This document shows positions 35,659 to 45,299 of a stretch of DNA of 64,000 nt, one piece after another. The notes below the pieces were generated by a model. That model had not been told where the DNA came from and ran no database searches. It worked only from the letters and a program-made list of their open reading frames with translations. Origin of the DNA: Pseudomonas anatoliensis (GTDB lineage Bacteria; Pseudomonadota; Gammaproteobacteria; Pseudomonadales; Pseudomonadaceae); contig NZ_JACVHC010000004.1 of NCBI RefSeq assembly GCF_017976235.1, positions 604,699 through 668,698 of the forward strand. The letters are read 5' to 3'. The position numbers and the translations under genes are program-made. The stretch's first letter is position 1, and each line of letters begins with the position of its first letter.

Positions 35659-36413
35659 TAAACCCGGGCTCCAGCTTCGACTTGTTCGCTCGTTTTACCG
35701 AAGCGACGTTGGCGCGAAGCGAAATCGGCCAGCGCGTTGCGCATGGCATCGTGTTTGAAGTCCGGCCAGAACAGGTCGGAGAAGTACAACTCGGCGTAAG
35801 CCAGTTGCCACAACAGGAAGTTGCTGATGCGGTGCTCGCCACCGGTGCGGATGCACAAATCCGGCAACGGCAGATCACCGGTTGCCAGACAGGTTTGCAG
35901 CAGATCCGGAGTGATGTCCTCCGGACGCAGATGCCCGGCCTGAACTTCACGTGCAAGACGCTGTGCAGCTTGTGCGATATCCCACTGACCGCCGTAATTG
36001 GCGGCAATCTGCAGGATAAAACGGTTGGCACCCGCGGTCATGGCCTCGGCTTCGCGCATCGCGACCTGAAGCTCCGGATGAAAGCGCGAGCGATCGCCAA
36101 TAATGCGCAAGCTGATGTTGTTGTCGTTGAGGCGCTTGGCCTCACGACGCAGCGCCTTGAAGAACAGGTCCATCAAAGCGCTGACCTCATCGGCCGGGCG
36201 CTGCCAGTTTTCACTGGAGAAAGCGAACAGGGTGAGCACCTCGACCTTGGCCTCGGCACACACCTCGATTACCGCACGAACCGCATCCACGCCCGCCTTA
36301 TGCCCGGCGACACCCGGCATAAAGCGTTTTTTCGCCCAGCGATTGTTGCCATCCATGATGATCGCGACATGGCGCGGCACCGCGGACGGCGCAGTCTGCT
36401 TGGTCTTGTCCAT
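35658..36413 (-). CDS. uppS: Undecaprenyl diphosphate synthase (cis-prenyltransferase)
   Basis: Elongates farnesyl diphosphate with isopentenyl units to the C55 carrier for peptidoglycan and O-antigen. The 251-residue enzyme has the catalytic Asp21 in IIMDGNNRWA, FAFSSENWQRP, ANYGGQWDI, and the C-terminal PDLCIRTGGEHRISNF and WPDF. It is the first of the uppS-cdsA-dxr series, 14 bases after frr. Confidence 0.97.
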   Translation of the reverse strand: MDKTKQTAPSAVPRHVAIIMDGNNRWAKKRFMPGVAGHKAGVDAVRAVIEVCAEAKVEVLTLFAFSSENWQRPADEVSALMDLFFKALRREAKRLNDNNISLRIIGDRSRFHPELQVAMREAEAMTAGANRFILQIAANYGGQWDIAQAAQRLAREVQAGHLRPEDITPDLLQTCLATGDLPLPDLCIRTGGEHRISNFLLWQLAYAELYFSDLFWPDFKHDAMRNALADFASRQRRFGKTSEQVEAGARV

Positions 36414-36427
36414 TAAAAACTCGACCC

Positions 36428-36985
36428 TTATACGGCCATCAAATCCGCTTCTTTCTGCTTGGTAGCCGCGTCGATATCAGCCTCAGCCTTGTCGGTGAGC
36501 TTCTGGATATCGGCAGCAGCGCGACGCTCTTCGTCTTCGCTGATTTCTTTGTCTTTAACCAGTTTCTTCAAATCACCCAGCGCATCGCGACGGATGTTGC
36601 GCACGGCAACACGAGCGTCTTCTGCGGCACTGCGTGCCTGCTTGGTGAAGCCCTTGCGGGTTTCTTCGGTCAGGGCAGGCATGGAGATCAGCAACAACTC
36701 GCCCAGGTTGGTCGGGTTGAGGTTCAGACCAGCGCTCTGGATTGCCTTGTCGACAGCCGCAAGCATGTTGCGCTCGAAAGCCACGACTTGCAGGGTGCGC
36801 GAGTCTTTAACGGTGATGTTGGCCACTTGGGTAATGGACGTATCAGCGCCGTAGTACGGGACCATTACGCTACCCAGAATGCTTGGGTGAGCCTTGCCGG
36901 TACGAATCTGACCAAATGCATGGGCCAGAGAGTCCAGGGATTTCTGCATACGCTCTTGAGCGTCTTTCTTGATTTCGTTGATCAT
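36428..36985 (-). CDS. frr: Ribosome recycling factor
   Basis: Splits post-termination ribosomes together with EF-G. The 185-residue two-domain protein has RMQKSLDSLAHAFGQIRTGKAHPS in domain I, SMPALTEETRKGFTKQ, VRNIRRDALGDLKKL, and a C-terminal helix ending EADLMAV. It overlaps the pyrH stop by 4 bp. Confidence 0.97.
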   Translation of the reverse strand: MINEIKKDAQERMQKSLDSLAHAFGQIRTGKAHPSILGSVMVPYYGADTSITQVANITVKDSRTLQVVAFERNMLAAVDKAIQSAGLNLNPTNLGELLLISMPALTEETRKGFTKQARSAAEDARVAVRNIRRDALGDLKKLVKDKEISEDEERRAAADIQKLTDKAEADIDAATKQKEADLMAV

Positions 36986-37725
36986 TGTTGACCTTCCTCG
37001 ATCAGGGTGCCTTCAGCGCCGCCATGCACGATGTTCAGCAGGGCGCCAGGCTTGTTCATGTTGAATACGCGCAGCGGCATCTTGTGGTCGCGGCACAGGC
37101 AAATAGCTGTCAGGTCCATTACACCCAGCTTGCGATCCAGTACTTCATCATAAGTCAGATGATCGAACTTCTCGGCATGCGGGTCTTTGAACGGATCTGC
37201 GGTGTAGACGCCATCCACCTTGGTCGCCTTGAGCACGACATCGGCATCGATTTCGATTGCACGCAGGCAGGCTGCCGAATCCGTGGTAAAGAACGGATTG
37301 CCGGTACCGGCTGCGAAAATCACGACGTCTTTGGAGTTCAGGTGACGCATGGCTTTGCGGCGATCATAGTGATCGGTCACGCCCACCATCGAAATGGCCG
37401 ACATGACGATTGCCGAGATATTCGCACGTTCCAGCGCGTCGCGCATGGCCAGGGCGTTCATCACAGTGGCCAGCATGCCCATGTGGTCGCCTGTCACCCG
37501 ATCCATACCGGCTTTGCTCAAGGCTTCGCCGCGGAACAGGTTGCCACCGCCGATCACCAGACCGACCTGTACGCCGATGCCGACCAGCTGGCCGACTTCC
37601 AGCGCCATCCGATCCAGCACTTTTGGATCGATCCCGAACTCTTCCGAGCCCATCAGGGCCTCGCCGCTAAGCTTGAGTAGAATGCGTTTATAGCGAGCCT
37701 GATAACCACTGCCCTGCTGAGCCAT
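36982..37725 (-). CDS. pyrH: UMP kinase
   Basis: Phosphorylates UMP to UDP; hexameric bacterial amino-acid-kinase-fold enzyme. The 247 residues include LLKLSGEALMG, VIGGGNLFRG, TGNPFFTTDSAACLRAIEI and KVDGVYTADPFKDP. It follows tsf after 208 bases with a terminator in between, so it may have its own promoter. It is coupled to frr. Confidence 0.97.
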   Translation of the reverse strand: MAQQGSGYQARYKRILLKLSGEALMGSEEFGIDPKVLDRMALEVGQLVGIGVQVGLVIGGGNLFRGEALSKAGMDRVTGDHMGMLATVMNALAMRDALERANISAIVMSAISMVGVTDHYDRRKAMRHLNSKDVVIFAAGTGNPFFTTDSAACLRAIEIDADVVLKATKVDGVYTADPFKDPHAEKFDHLTYDEVLDRKLGVMDLTAICLCRDHKMPLRVFNMNKPGALLNIVHGGAEGTLIEEGQQ

Positions 37726-37877
37726 TGCGAATCTCTCCTGCGGCGTATTTAAAATTCTTTGCGAGCTGTTTTCAGCTGGCGTTCACTCTAGCTTGGCGCT
37801 GCTTCAGCGCCATCGGAACATGGCTTTGTAAGTCAGTTCCAAGTGGAAACCAATAAATAATTGGTTACCCCATCTGA

Positions 37878-37912
37878 AAAGAGGCTGCGCGCGTGAGCGG
37901 GCAGCCTCTTTC
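37878..37912 (-). terminator. Terminator of tsf
   Basis: AAAGAGGCTGC / GCAGCCTCTTT, an 11-bp stem with a GC-rich loop, about 22 bases after the tsf stop codon, followed by TTC on the minus strand. Confidence 0.75.
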
Positions 37913-37933
37913 GGGCGACAGTTGAAAACCGTC

Positions 37934-38797
37934 TTACTGCTTGGCGGCAGCCAGCTGGGCAGCAACTTCTTCAGCGAAGTTGTCGACCGGCTTCTCGATG
38001 CCTTCGCCTACTTTGAAGTAGGTGAAGGAAACGATTTCAGCACCGGCTTTCTTGGCCAGGTCGCCGACCTTGATTTCAGGGTTCTTGACGAACGCCTGCT
38101 CAACCAGGCTCGCTTCAGCCAGGAACTTGCTGATACGGCCTTTGATCATGTTTTCAACGATGTTTTCTGGCTTGCCAGCGATCTTGTCAGCGTTCAGGCT
38201 CAGGAAAACGCCCTTCTCACGCTCAACCGCTTCAGCGGAAACTTCCGATGGCAGCAGGAATTCTGGGTTGGTCGCCGCTACGTGCATAGCGATGTCCTTG
38301 GCCAGCTCAACGTCGCCGCCTTTCAGAACAACTGCAACACCGATCTTGTTGCCGTGCAGGTAACCACCAACAACATCACCTTCAACGCGAACCAGACGAC
38401 GGATGTTGACGTTTTCGCCAACCTTGCCGACCAGTACCAGGCGATCAGCTTCTTGCGATTCGATCAGAGGCTCAACAGTGGTCAGCTTCTCGTCGAATGC
38501 TTTTTTGACGCTGGCAGCAACGAATGCCTTGAAGTCGTCTTGCAGAGCGAGGAAGTCGGTCTGCGAGTTCACTTCCAGCAGAACAGCGGACTTGCCGTCT
38601 TCTACCAGAGCGATCGCGCCTTCAGCAGCTACGTTGCCGGCTTTCTTGGCGGCCTTGATGGCACCCGAAGCACGCATGTCGTCGATGGCTTTTTCGATGT
38701 CGCCGCCGGCCTTGGTCAAGGCCTTTTTGCAATCCATCATGCCTTCGCCGGTACGCTCACGCAGTTCTTTAACCAACGCTGCAGTAATCTCTGCCAT
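37934..38797 (-). CDS. tsf: Elongation factor Ts
   Basis: Guanine nucleotide exchange factor of EF-Tu. The 287-residue protein begins MAEITAALVKELRERTGEGM with the family motif MDCKKALTKAGGD, has EVNSQTDFLA, and ends in a short helical tail. ATG 38797 has AGAGGA ten bases upstream; the frame extension to 38830 lacks support. It is cotranscribed with rpsB through a terminator-like hairpin. Confidence 0.97.
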   Translation of the reverse strand: MAEITAALVKELRERTGEGMMDCKKALTKAGGDIEKAIDDMRASGAIKAAKKAGNVAAEGAIALVEDGKSAVLLEVNSQTDFLALQDDFKAFVAASVKKAFDEKLTTVEPLIESQEADRLVLVGKVGENVNIRRLVRVEGDVVGGYLHGNKIGVAVVLKGGDVELAKDIAMHVAATNPEFLLPSEVSAEAVEREKGVFLSLNADKIAGKPENIVENMIKGRISKFLAEASLVEQAFVKNPEIKVGDLAKKAGAEIVSFTYFKVGEGIEKPVDNFAEEVAAQLAAAKQ

Positions 38798-38935
38798 TTT
38801 CAAATTCCTCTTGGATAGGTTTTCAACCATTCCACCCGATCGAACGGGCGTTCAATTCTTCCCGAATCACCCTTGTTAGCCGCTGCACGTTACAGATGCT
38901 GTAGCTGCGCTGTTAACAAATGGTTTTCGAGGTGG

Positions 38936-38962
38936 CAAAAAGGGGGCCAAGCCCCCTTTTTG
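38936..38962 (-). terminator. Terminator/attenuator between rpsB and tsf
   Basis: AAAAAGGGGGC-TT-GGCCCCCTTTTT, a near-perfect hairpin with T run, about 28 bases past the rpsB stop codon. It could set the ratio of S2 to EF-Ts. Confidence 0.85.
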
Positions 38963-38989
38963 CTTACTGAGTCAACGCCAGGGCGTCAA

Positions 38990-39730
38990 TTACTCAGCTG
39001 CAGCTGCCGGAGCTTCTTCAGCTGCGAACTCTACAGTGCCGCCGCCAACATTGCTGCGACCACGGATAACAGCGTCAGCCATCGAACCCATGTACAGCTG
39101 GATAGCGCGGATTGCGTCATCGTTGCCTGGGATGATGTAGTCAACGCCTTCCGGGCTGCTGTTGGTATCGACAACGCCGATTACCGGGATGCCCAGCTTG
39201 TTGGCTTCGGTGATCGCGATGCGCTCGTGGTCAACGTCGATCACGAACAGTGCGTCTGGCAGACCGCCCATGTCCTTGATGCCGCCCAGCGAACGATCCA
39301 GCTTCTCAAGATCACGAGTGCGCATCAGCGCTTCTTTCTTGGTCAGCTTGGCGAAAGTACCGTCTTCGGCTTGAACTTCAAGGTCACGCAGACGCTTGAT
39401 GGAAGCACGAATGGTTTTGAAGTTGGTCAGCATGCCGCCCAACCAGCGGTGATCGACGTACGGCGAACCGCAACGTGCTGCTTCTTCAGCAACGATCTTG
39501 CCAGCGGAACGCTTGGTGCCGACGAACAGAATCTTGTTTTTGCCCTGGGCCAGACGCTCTACGAAAGTCAGAGCTTCGTTGAACATTGGCAGGGTTTTTT
39601 CAAGGTTGATGATGTGAATCTTGTTACGCGCGCCGAAAATGTACTTACCCATTTTCGGGTTCCAGTAACGGGTTTGGTGACCGAAGTGCACACCGGCCTT
39701 CAGCATATCGCGCATATTGACTTGGGACAT
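38990..39730 (-). CDS. rpsB: 30S ribosomal protein S2
   Basis: A 246-residue small-subunit protein with VNMRDMLKAGVHFGHQTRYWNPKM at the N-terminus, IFGARNKIHIINLEKT, and the S2 motif PDALFVIDVDHERIAI. It heads the rpsB-tsf operon and is divergent from map across 373 bases. Confidence 0.98.
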   Translation of the reverse strand: MSQVNMRDMLKAGVHFGHQTRYWNPKMGKYIFGARNKIHIINLEKTLPMFNEALTFVERLAQGKNKILFVGTKRSAGKIVAEEAARCGSPYVDHRWLGGMLTNFKTIRASIKRLRDLEVQAEDGTFAKLTKKEALMRTRDLEKLDRSLGGIKDMGGLPDALFVIDVDHERIAITEANKLGIPVIGVVDTNSSPEGVDYIIPGNDDAIRAIQLYMGSMADAVIRGRSNVGGGTVEFAAEEAPAAAAE

Positions 39731-40103
39731 GATAGTTCCTTAATAAGTCGGGTTTGGCCTCCACGTATCCCAATGACCAACCAGTGGCATAAAGCCAAAA
39801 GCACCCAGGTCATCGTGTCGACACGTGTGTGGATTTAAGCCTTTCGGGGTATCCCCGGAAAGCGGCGCATTTTATATCACAAGGAAGGCAGAAACGGAAC
39901 TCGAAATCTGCAATCACACCAAGGACATGGGCTCAGCCCCCTTGGAATCGGCGCCGCGGGCACCATTGTATAGACAGAAGCGATGCACGCAGGCGCGGAT
40001 TTGCTCCTCTCGTCTGTTAGAATCGCGTTTTTCAGGGTCGCAAAATGTACACCTGCCGCCCTATCCGTATCAGCAAGCGCCGCCGAGCGCAAAGAGAGCC
40101 TGT
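39731..40103. promoter_or_regulatory. Divergent rpsB/map promoter region
   Basis: No gene is seen here. On the minus strand TATAAA (39871-39876) is followed by a GC-rich discriminator (ATGCGCCGC), the pattern of growth-rate-controlled ribosomal promoters, giving an rpsB leader of about 130 nt. The leader holds a CGGGG-ATA-CCCCG hairpin (39845-39857) that might serve S2 feedback, though this is speculative. On the plus strand a TAGAAT -10-like hexamer at 40018-40023 may serve map. Neither has a clear -35. Confidence 0.55.
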
Positions 40104-40886
40104 ATGACCGTCAACCTCAAAACTCCCGAGGACATCGCTGGCATGCGTGTCGCCGGCAAACTGGCCGCCGATGTGCTGGAAATGATTGCCGAACACGTCA
40201 AACCGGGCGTTACCACCGATCAACTGAACCAGATCTGCCACGACTACATCGTCGACGTGCAGCAGGCCATCCCTGCCCCGCTCAACTACAAGGGCTATCC
40301 GAAGTCGATCTGCACCTCGATCAACCACGTCGTCTGCCACGGCATCCCGAACGACAAGCCGCTGAAAAACGGCGACACCCTGAACATCGACGTCACCGTG
40401 ATCAAGGACGGTTACCACGGCGATACCAGCCGCATGTTCCATGTCGGCGAAGTCCCGGTATGGGCTGAGCGCCTGTCGCAAATCACCCAGGAATGCATGT
40501 ACAAGGCGATCGAAATCGTCAAACCTGGCTGCCGCCTCGGCGACATCGGTGAAGTCATCCAGAAACACGCGGAAAAGAACGGCTTCTCGGTGGTTCGCGA
40601 GTTCTGTGGCCACGGCATCGGCAAGGTGTTCCACGAAGAGCCGCAGATCCTGCACTACGGCCGCGCCGGTACTGGCATGGAACTGAAGGCCGGCATGACC
40701 TTCACCATCGAGCCGATGATCAATCAGGGCAAGGCCGACACCAAGGTATTGGGCGACGGCTGGACCGCGATCACCAAGGACCGCAAGCTCTCGGCCCAGT
40801 GGGAACACACCCTGCTGGTCACCGACACCGGCTACGAGATCTTCACCCTGCGTGCCGATGACACCATTCCACGCATCTCGGCCTGA
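40104..40886 (+). CDS. map: Methionine aminopeptidase, type I
   Basis: Removes the initiator methionine from new proteins. The 260-residue 'pita-bread' metalloprotease has the five metal ligands in NIDVTVIKDGYHGDTSRMF (two Asp), GHGIGKVFHEEP (His), TFTIEPM (Glu) and AQWEHTLLVT (Glu). ATG 40104 (MTVNLKTPED) fits the family and has AAGAGAG upstream. It is followed by glnD 40 bases later. Confidence 0.97.
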   Translation: MTVNLKTPEDIAGMRVAGKLAADVLEMIAEHVKPGVTTDQLNQICHDYIVDVQQAIPAPLNYKGYPKSICTSINHVVCHGIPNDKPLKNGDTLNIDVTVIKDGYHGDTSRMFHVGEVPVWAERLSQITQECMYKAIEIVKPGCRLGDIGEVIQKHAEKNGFSVVREFCGHGIGKVFHEEPQILHYGRAGTGMELKAGMTFTIEPMINQGKADTKVLGDGWTAITKDRKLSAQWEHTLLVTDTGYEIFTLRADDTIPRISA

Positions 40887-40926
40887 TCCACAAACGCTCC
40901 CAGCCTTATAGAAGGAAAGCCAATCG

Positions 40927-43629
40927 ATGCCGCAGGTGGATCCCGAACTCTTCGACCGTGGCCAGTTCCAGGCTGAGCTGGCCCTGAAAGCGAGCCCCAT
41001 CGCCGCCTTCAAGAAGGCGATTCGCCAGGCCCGCGACGTGCTCGACGCACGTTTTCGCAGTGGTCGTGATATTCGGCGGCTGATCGAGGACCGTGCCTGG
41101 TTCGTCGACAATATCCTGCAAAAGGCCTGGGAGCAGTTCAACTGGAGCGAAGACGCGGACATCGCGCTGGTCGCAGTCGGCGGCTACGGCCGGGGTGAAT
41201 TGCACCCCTATTCCGACATCGATTTGCTGATCCTGCTGGACAGCGCCGATCACGAAGTTTTCCGCGATTCCATCGAGCGGTTTCTCACCTTGCTGTGGGA
41301 CATCGGCCTGGAAGTCGGTCAGAGCGTTCGCTCGGTGGACGAGTGCGCGCAAGAGGCGCGCGCCGACCTGACCGTGGTCACCAACCTCATGGAAAGCCGC
41401 ACCATCAGCGGCCCCGAACGTTTGCGCCAACGCATGCTCGACGTCACCAGCACTGCGCACATGTGGCCGGCCAAGGAATTTTTCCTGGCCAAACGCGCCG
41501 AGCAGAAGGCTCGTCACCACAAGTACAACGATACCGAATACAACCTGGAACCCAACGTCAAAGGCTCGCCCGGTGGACTACGGGATATTCAGACGATTCT
41601 GTGGGTCGCCCGTCGTCAGTACGGCACGCTGAATTTACGTGCACTCGCTGGCGAAGGTTTTCTGGTGGAGAGCGAAAACGCGTTGCTCGCGTCCTCTCAG
41701 GAATTTCTCTGGAAGGTGCGCTACGCCCTGCACATGCTCGCCGGACGCTCCGAAGACCGTCTGCTGTTCGATCATCAGCGTTCGATTGCGACGCTGCTGG
41801 GGTTCGAAGGCGATGACGCCAAGCACAGCATCGAAAACTTCATGCAGCAGTATTACCGGGTGGTCATGAGCATCGCCCAGCTCAGCGACCTGATCATCCA
41901 GCACTTCGAGGAAGTCATCCTCGCGCCGGAAGACGAAGCGCCGCCGCAGCCGATCAATTCGCGCTTCCAGCTACATGACGGCTACATCGAAGCGCGCAAC
42001 GACAATGTGTTCCGCCGCACCCCGTTCGCCATGCTCGAGATATTCGTGCTGATGGCCCAGCAGCCGGAAATCAAAGGCGTGCGCGCCGACACCATCCGCC
42101 TGCTGCGCGAGCATCGTCACCTGATCGACGACGATTTCCGCAACGACATCCGCAACACCAGCCTGTTTATCGAGCTGTTCAAATGCAAGATCGGCATCCA
42201 TCGCAATCTGCGACGGATGAACCGTTACGGCATTCTCGGGCGCTATCTGCCGGAGTTCGGTTTTATCGTCGGGCAGATGCAGCACGACCTGTTCCACATT
42301 TATACGGTCGATGCGCACACGCTGAACCTGATCAAACACCTGCGTAAGTTGCAGTACACCCAGGTGTCGGAAAAATTCCCGCTGGCCAGCAAGCTCATGG
42401 CCAAGCTGCCGAAACCCGAGCTGATTTATCTCGCCGGCCTGTATCACGACATCGGCAAGGGCCGGCATGGCGATCACTCGGAGATCGGCGCGATAGATGC
42501 CGAGGCGTTCTGCCAGCGCCATCAGTTGCCGGTGTGGGATAGCCGCCTGATCGTCTGGCTGGTGCAGAACCACCTGGTGATGTCGACCACCGCTCAGCGC
42601 AAGGATTTGTCGGACCCGCAGGTAATCCACGATTTCGCGCAGGCGGTCGGTGATGAAACCCGCCTCGACTATCTGTACGTGCTGACCGTGGCTGACATCA
42701 ACGCTACCAACCCGACGCTGTGGAACTCGTGGCGCGCCAGTCTGTTGCGCCAGCTCTACACCGAAACCAAGCGGGCCTTGCGTCGCGGCCTGGAGAACCC
42801 GGTGGATCGCGAAGAGCAGATCCGCCAGACCCAGAGTGCGGCACTCGACATCCTCGTGCGCGGCGGCACTGATCCGGACGACGTCGAACAATTGTGGGCG
42901 CAACTGGGCGACGACTATTTTCTGCGCCACACCGCCGGCGACGTGGCCTGGCACAGCGATGCGATCCTCCAGCAACCCGTCGATGGCGGGCCGTTGGTGT
43001 TGATCAAGGAAACCACCCAGCGCGAGTTCGAGGGCGGCACACAGATCTTCATTTATGCGCCGGACCAGCACGACTTCTTCGCGGTGACCGTGGCGGCAAT
43101 GGATCAGCTCAACCTGAACATTCACGACGCCCGGGTTATCACCTCGAGCAGCCAGTTCACCCTCGACACCTACATCGTGCTCGACAACGATGGCGAATCC
43201 ATCGGCGACAACCCTGTGCGGATCAAGCAGATCCGCGACGGTTTGACCGACGCTCTGCGCAATCCGGACGACTACCCGACGATCATTCAGCGCCGGGTGC
43301 CGCGCCAGCTCAAGCATTTCGCGTTCGCGCCGCAGGTCACTATCCACAACGACGCGCAACGTCCGGTCACCGTGCTGGAATTGACCGCACCTGACCGACC
43401 GGGTCTGCTGGCGCGGATCGGCGGAATCTTTCTGGAGTTCGACCTGTCGCTGCAAAACGCCAAGATTGCAACATTGGGCGAACGAGTGGAGGACGTGTTC
43501 TTTATTACTGATGCGAAAAATCAGCCTTTGTCCGATCCGCTGCTGTGCAGCCGTTTGCAGGATGCGATTGTCGAGCAGTTGAGCGTCAGCCACGAACCCG
43601 ATATCAATCTTTCGCGTATCAGTATTTGA
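40927..43629 (+). CDS. glnD: Bifunctional PII uridylyltransferase/uridylyl-removing enzyme
   Basis: Senses glutamine and modifies PII proteins, controlling nitrogen assimilation. The 900-residue enzyme has the nucleotidyltransferase motif VGGYGRGELHPYSDIDLL near residues 86-105, the HD hydrolase domain around residue 508 (YHDIGKGRHGDHSEIG), and two C-terminal ACT domains (about 705-790 and 816-895; TVLELTAPDRPGLLARIGGI). AAGGAAAG precedes ATG 40927. The map-glnD-dapC order is the usual Pseudomonas one. Confidence 0.97.
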   Translation: MPQVDPELFDRGQFQAELALKASPIAAFKKAIRQARDVLDARFRSGRDIRRLIEDRAWFVDNILQKAWEQFNWSEDADIALVAVGGYGRGELHPYSDIDLLILLDSADHEVFRDSIERFLTLLWDIGLEVGQSVRSVDECAQEARADLTVVTNLMESRTISGPERLRQRMLDVTSTAHMWPAKEFFLAKRAEQKARHHKYNDTEYNLEPNVKGSPGGLRDIQTILWVARRQYGTLNLRALAGEGFLVESENALLASSQEFLWKVRYALHMLAGRSEDRLLFDHQRSIATLLGFEGDDAKHSIENFMQQYYRVVMSIAQLSDLIIQHFEEVILAPEDEAPPQPINSRFQLHDGYIEARNDNVFRRTPFAMLEIFVLMAQQPEIKGVRADTIRLLREHRHLIDDDFRNDIRNTSLFIELFKCKIGIHRNLRRMNRYGILGRYLPEFGFIVGQMQHDLFHIYTVDAHTLNLIKHLRKLQYTQVSEKFPLASKLMAKLPKPELIYLAGLYHDIGKGRHGDHSEIGAIDAEAFCQRHQLPVWDSRLIVWLVQNHLVMSTTAQRKDLSDPQVIHDFAQAVGDETRLDYLYVLTVADINATNPTLWNSWRASLLRQLYTETKRALRRGLENPVDREEQIRQTQSAALDILVRGGTDPDDVEQLWAQLGDDYFLRHTAGDVAWHSDAILQQPVDGGPLVLIKETTQREFEGGTQIFIYAPDQHDFFAVTVAAMDQLNLNIHDARVITSSSQFTLDTYIVLDNDGESIGDNPVRIKQIRDGLTDALRNPDDYPTIIQRRVPRQLKHFAFAPQVTIHNDAQRPVTVLELTAPDRPGLLARIGGIFLEFDLSLQNAKIATLGERVEDVFFITDAKNQPLSDPLLCSRLQDAIVEQLSVSHEPDINLSRISI

Positions 43630-43678
43630 TTTGAATTAACCATTTCCCCGGTAGACACAGACGTATGTGACGGTTTTT

Positions 43679-43810
43679 CTGTGGCGAGGGGATTTACCCC
43701 CGATGGGTCGCGAAGCGTCCCCAAATCAGCCATCACGGTGTACCACGTACTCCGCATTCAATGATTTGCGACTGCTGCGCAGCCGATCGGGGATAAATCC
43801 CCTCACCACA
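43679..43810. repeat. REP pair, family C (TGTGGCGAGGGGATTTATCCCCGAT)
   Basis: TGTGGCGAGGGGATTTACCC at the left and an inverted GGGGATAAATCCCCTCACCA at the right, separated by about 85 bp, between glnD and dapC. A second copy is at 51109-51230. Confidence 0.88.
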
Positions 43811-43853
43811 TATCTCTAATTACAGACCTCTCCCCACATTGAACGAGGCCCGC

Positions 43854-45053
43854 ATGAACAACGCTCTGAACCAGCTCCAGCCCTACCCGTTCGAGAAGCT
43901 CCGCGCCCTGCTCGGCACCGTGACCCCGACCCCGGACAAGCGCCCGATCGCGCTGTCCATCGGTGAGCCGAAACACCGTTCGCCAGGCTTCGTCGCCGAA
44001 ACGCTGGCCAACAGCCTGGATCAGATGGCGGTGTATCCAACCACGCTCGGCATCCCGGCCCTGCGCGAAGCCATCGCCGGCTGGTGCGAACGCCGCTTCG
44101 GCGTCCCGAGCGGCTGGATCGACCCGGCGCGCAACGTGCTACCGGTCAATGGCACCCGTGAAGCGTTGTTCGCCTTCACCCAGACTGTGGTCAACCGTGG
44201 CGACGACGCGCTTGTAGTCAGCCCGAACCCGTTCTATCAGATCTACGAAGGCGCGGCGTTCCTGGCCGGCGCCAAACCGCATTACCTGCCGTGCCTGGAC
44301 GATAACGGTTTCAATCCGGATTTCGACGCTGTTTCAGCGGACATCTGGAAGCGTTGCCAGATTCTGTTCCTGTGCTCGCCGGGCAACCCGACCGGTGCGC
44401 TGATTCCGGTCGACACCCTGAAAAAACTCATCGCCCTGGCGGATGAACACGACTTCGTGATCGCCGCCGACGAGTGCTACAGCGAACTGTACTTCGACGA
44501 GCAGACCCCGCCGCCAGGCCTGCTCAGCGCGTGCGTGGAACTGGGTCGCAAGGATTTCAAACGTTGCGTGGTGTTCCATAGCCTGTCCAAGCGCTCGAAC
44601 CTGCCCGGCTTGCGTTCCGGCTTCGTCGCCGGCGATGCCGAGATCCTCAAGGGCTTCCTGCTGTATCGCACCTATCACGGCTGCGCGATGCCGGTTCAGA
44701 CCCAACTGGCCAGCGTTGCCGCGTGGAATGACGAAGAGCATGTACGCGCCAACCGCACCTTGTACCGCGAGAAGTTCGACGCGGTACTGGAAATCCTCAG
44801 TCCGGTGATGGATGTGCAGCGTCCAGATGGCAGCTTTTATTTGTGGCCAAACGTGAAAGGTGACGACGCGGCGTTCTGCCGGGATCTGTTTGCCGAAGAA
44901 CATGTGACCGTAGTGCCGGGCTCGTATCTGTCGCGCGATGTCGATGGCGTCAATCCGGGCGCCGGCCGCGTTCGAATGGCGCTGGTAGCGCCTTTGGCGG
45001 AGTGTGTTGAAGCCGCCGAACGGATTCGCGCCTTTATTACTCGTCAACAGTAA
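43854..45053 (+). CDS. dapC: Succinyldiaminopimelate transaminase
   Basis: PLP aminotransferase that makes N-succinyl-LL-diaminopimelate in lysine and peptidoglycan precursor synthesis. The 399-residue class I/II enzyme has LSIGEPKHRSPGF, LPVNGTREALF, SPGNPTGALIP, the PLP lysine Lys246 in HSLSKRSNLPGLRSG, and the substrate Arg near GRVRMALV. ATG 43854 follows CGAGG by five bases; the frame from 43839 is less supported. dapD and dapE are found 3 and 10 kb further on. Confidence 0.93.
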   Translation: MNNALNQLQPYPFEKLRALLGTVTPTPDKRPIALSIGEPKHRSPGFVAETLANSLDQMAVYPTTLGIPALREAIAGWCERRFGVPSGWIDPARNVLPVNGTREALFAFTQTVVNRGDDALVVSPNPFYQIYEGAAFLAGAKPHYLPCLDDNGFNPDFDAVSADIWKRCQILFLCSPGNPTGALIPVDTLKKLIALADEHDFVIAADECYSELYFDEQTPPPGLLSACVELGRKDFKRCVVFHSLSKRSNLPGLRSGFVAGDAEILKGFLLYRTYHGCAMPVQTQLASVAAWNDEEHVRANRTLYREKFDAVLEILSPVMDVQRPDGSFYLWPNVKGDDAAFCRDLFAEEHVTVVPGSYLSRDVDGVNPGAGRVRMALVAPLAECVEAAERIRAFITRQQ

Positions 45054-45061
45054 GCATGAAG

Positions 45062-45088
45062 GTCCGCGCCAGGCAACCTGGCGCGGAC
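45062..45088 (+). terminator. Strong hairpin after dapC
   Basis: GTCCGCGCCAGG-CAA-CCTGGCGCGGAC, a perfect 12-bp stem 9 bases after the dapC stop codon. It lacks a T run, so it may stabilise the mRNA end or work as a weak terminator. Confidence 0.55.
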
Positions 45089-45299
45089 ATTGATCCAGCG
45101 TGCTACAGCCACCTACGACGAACACGCCTATAACTTGCCTGCCAATACATCACGACTCCCTTCAAACACCCCACCGCCACAAATCCAGTCAAAACGAATG
45201 TTCACAGCATAAAGTTACAACATCCGCCCCCTGATACCTTTCAAATACATTAACTTCATTGCCCTGCCACACTGCCGCAAACACTCAGACCCAACACGG

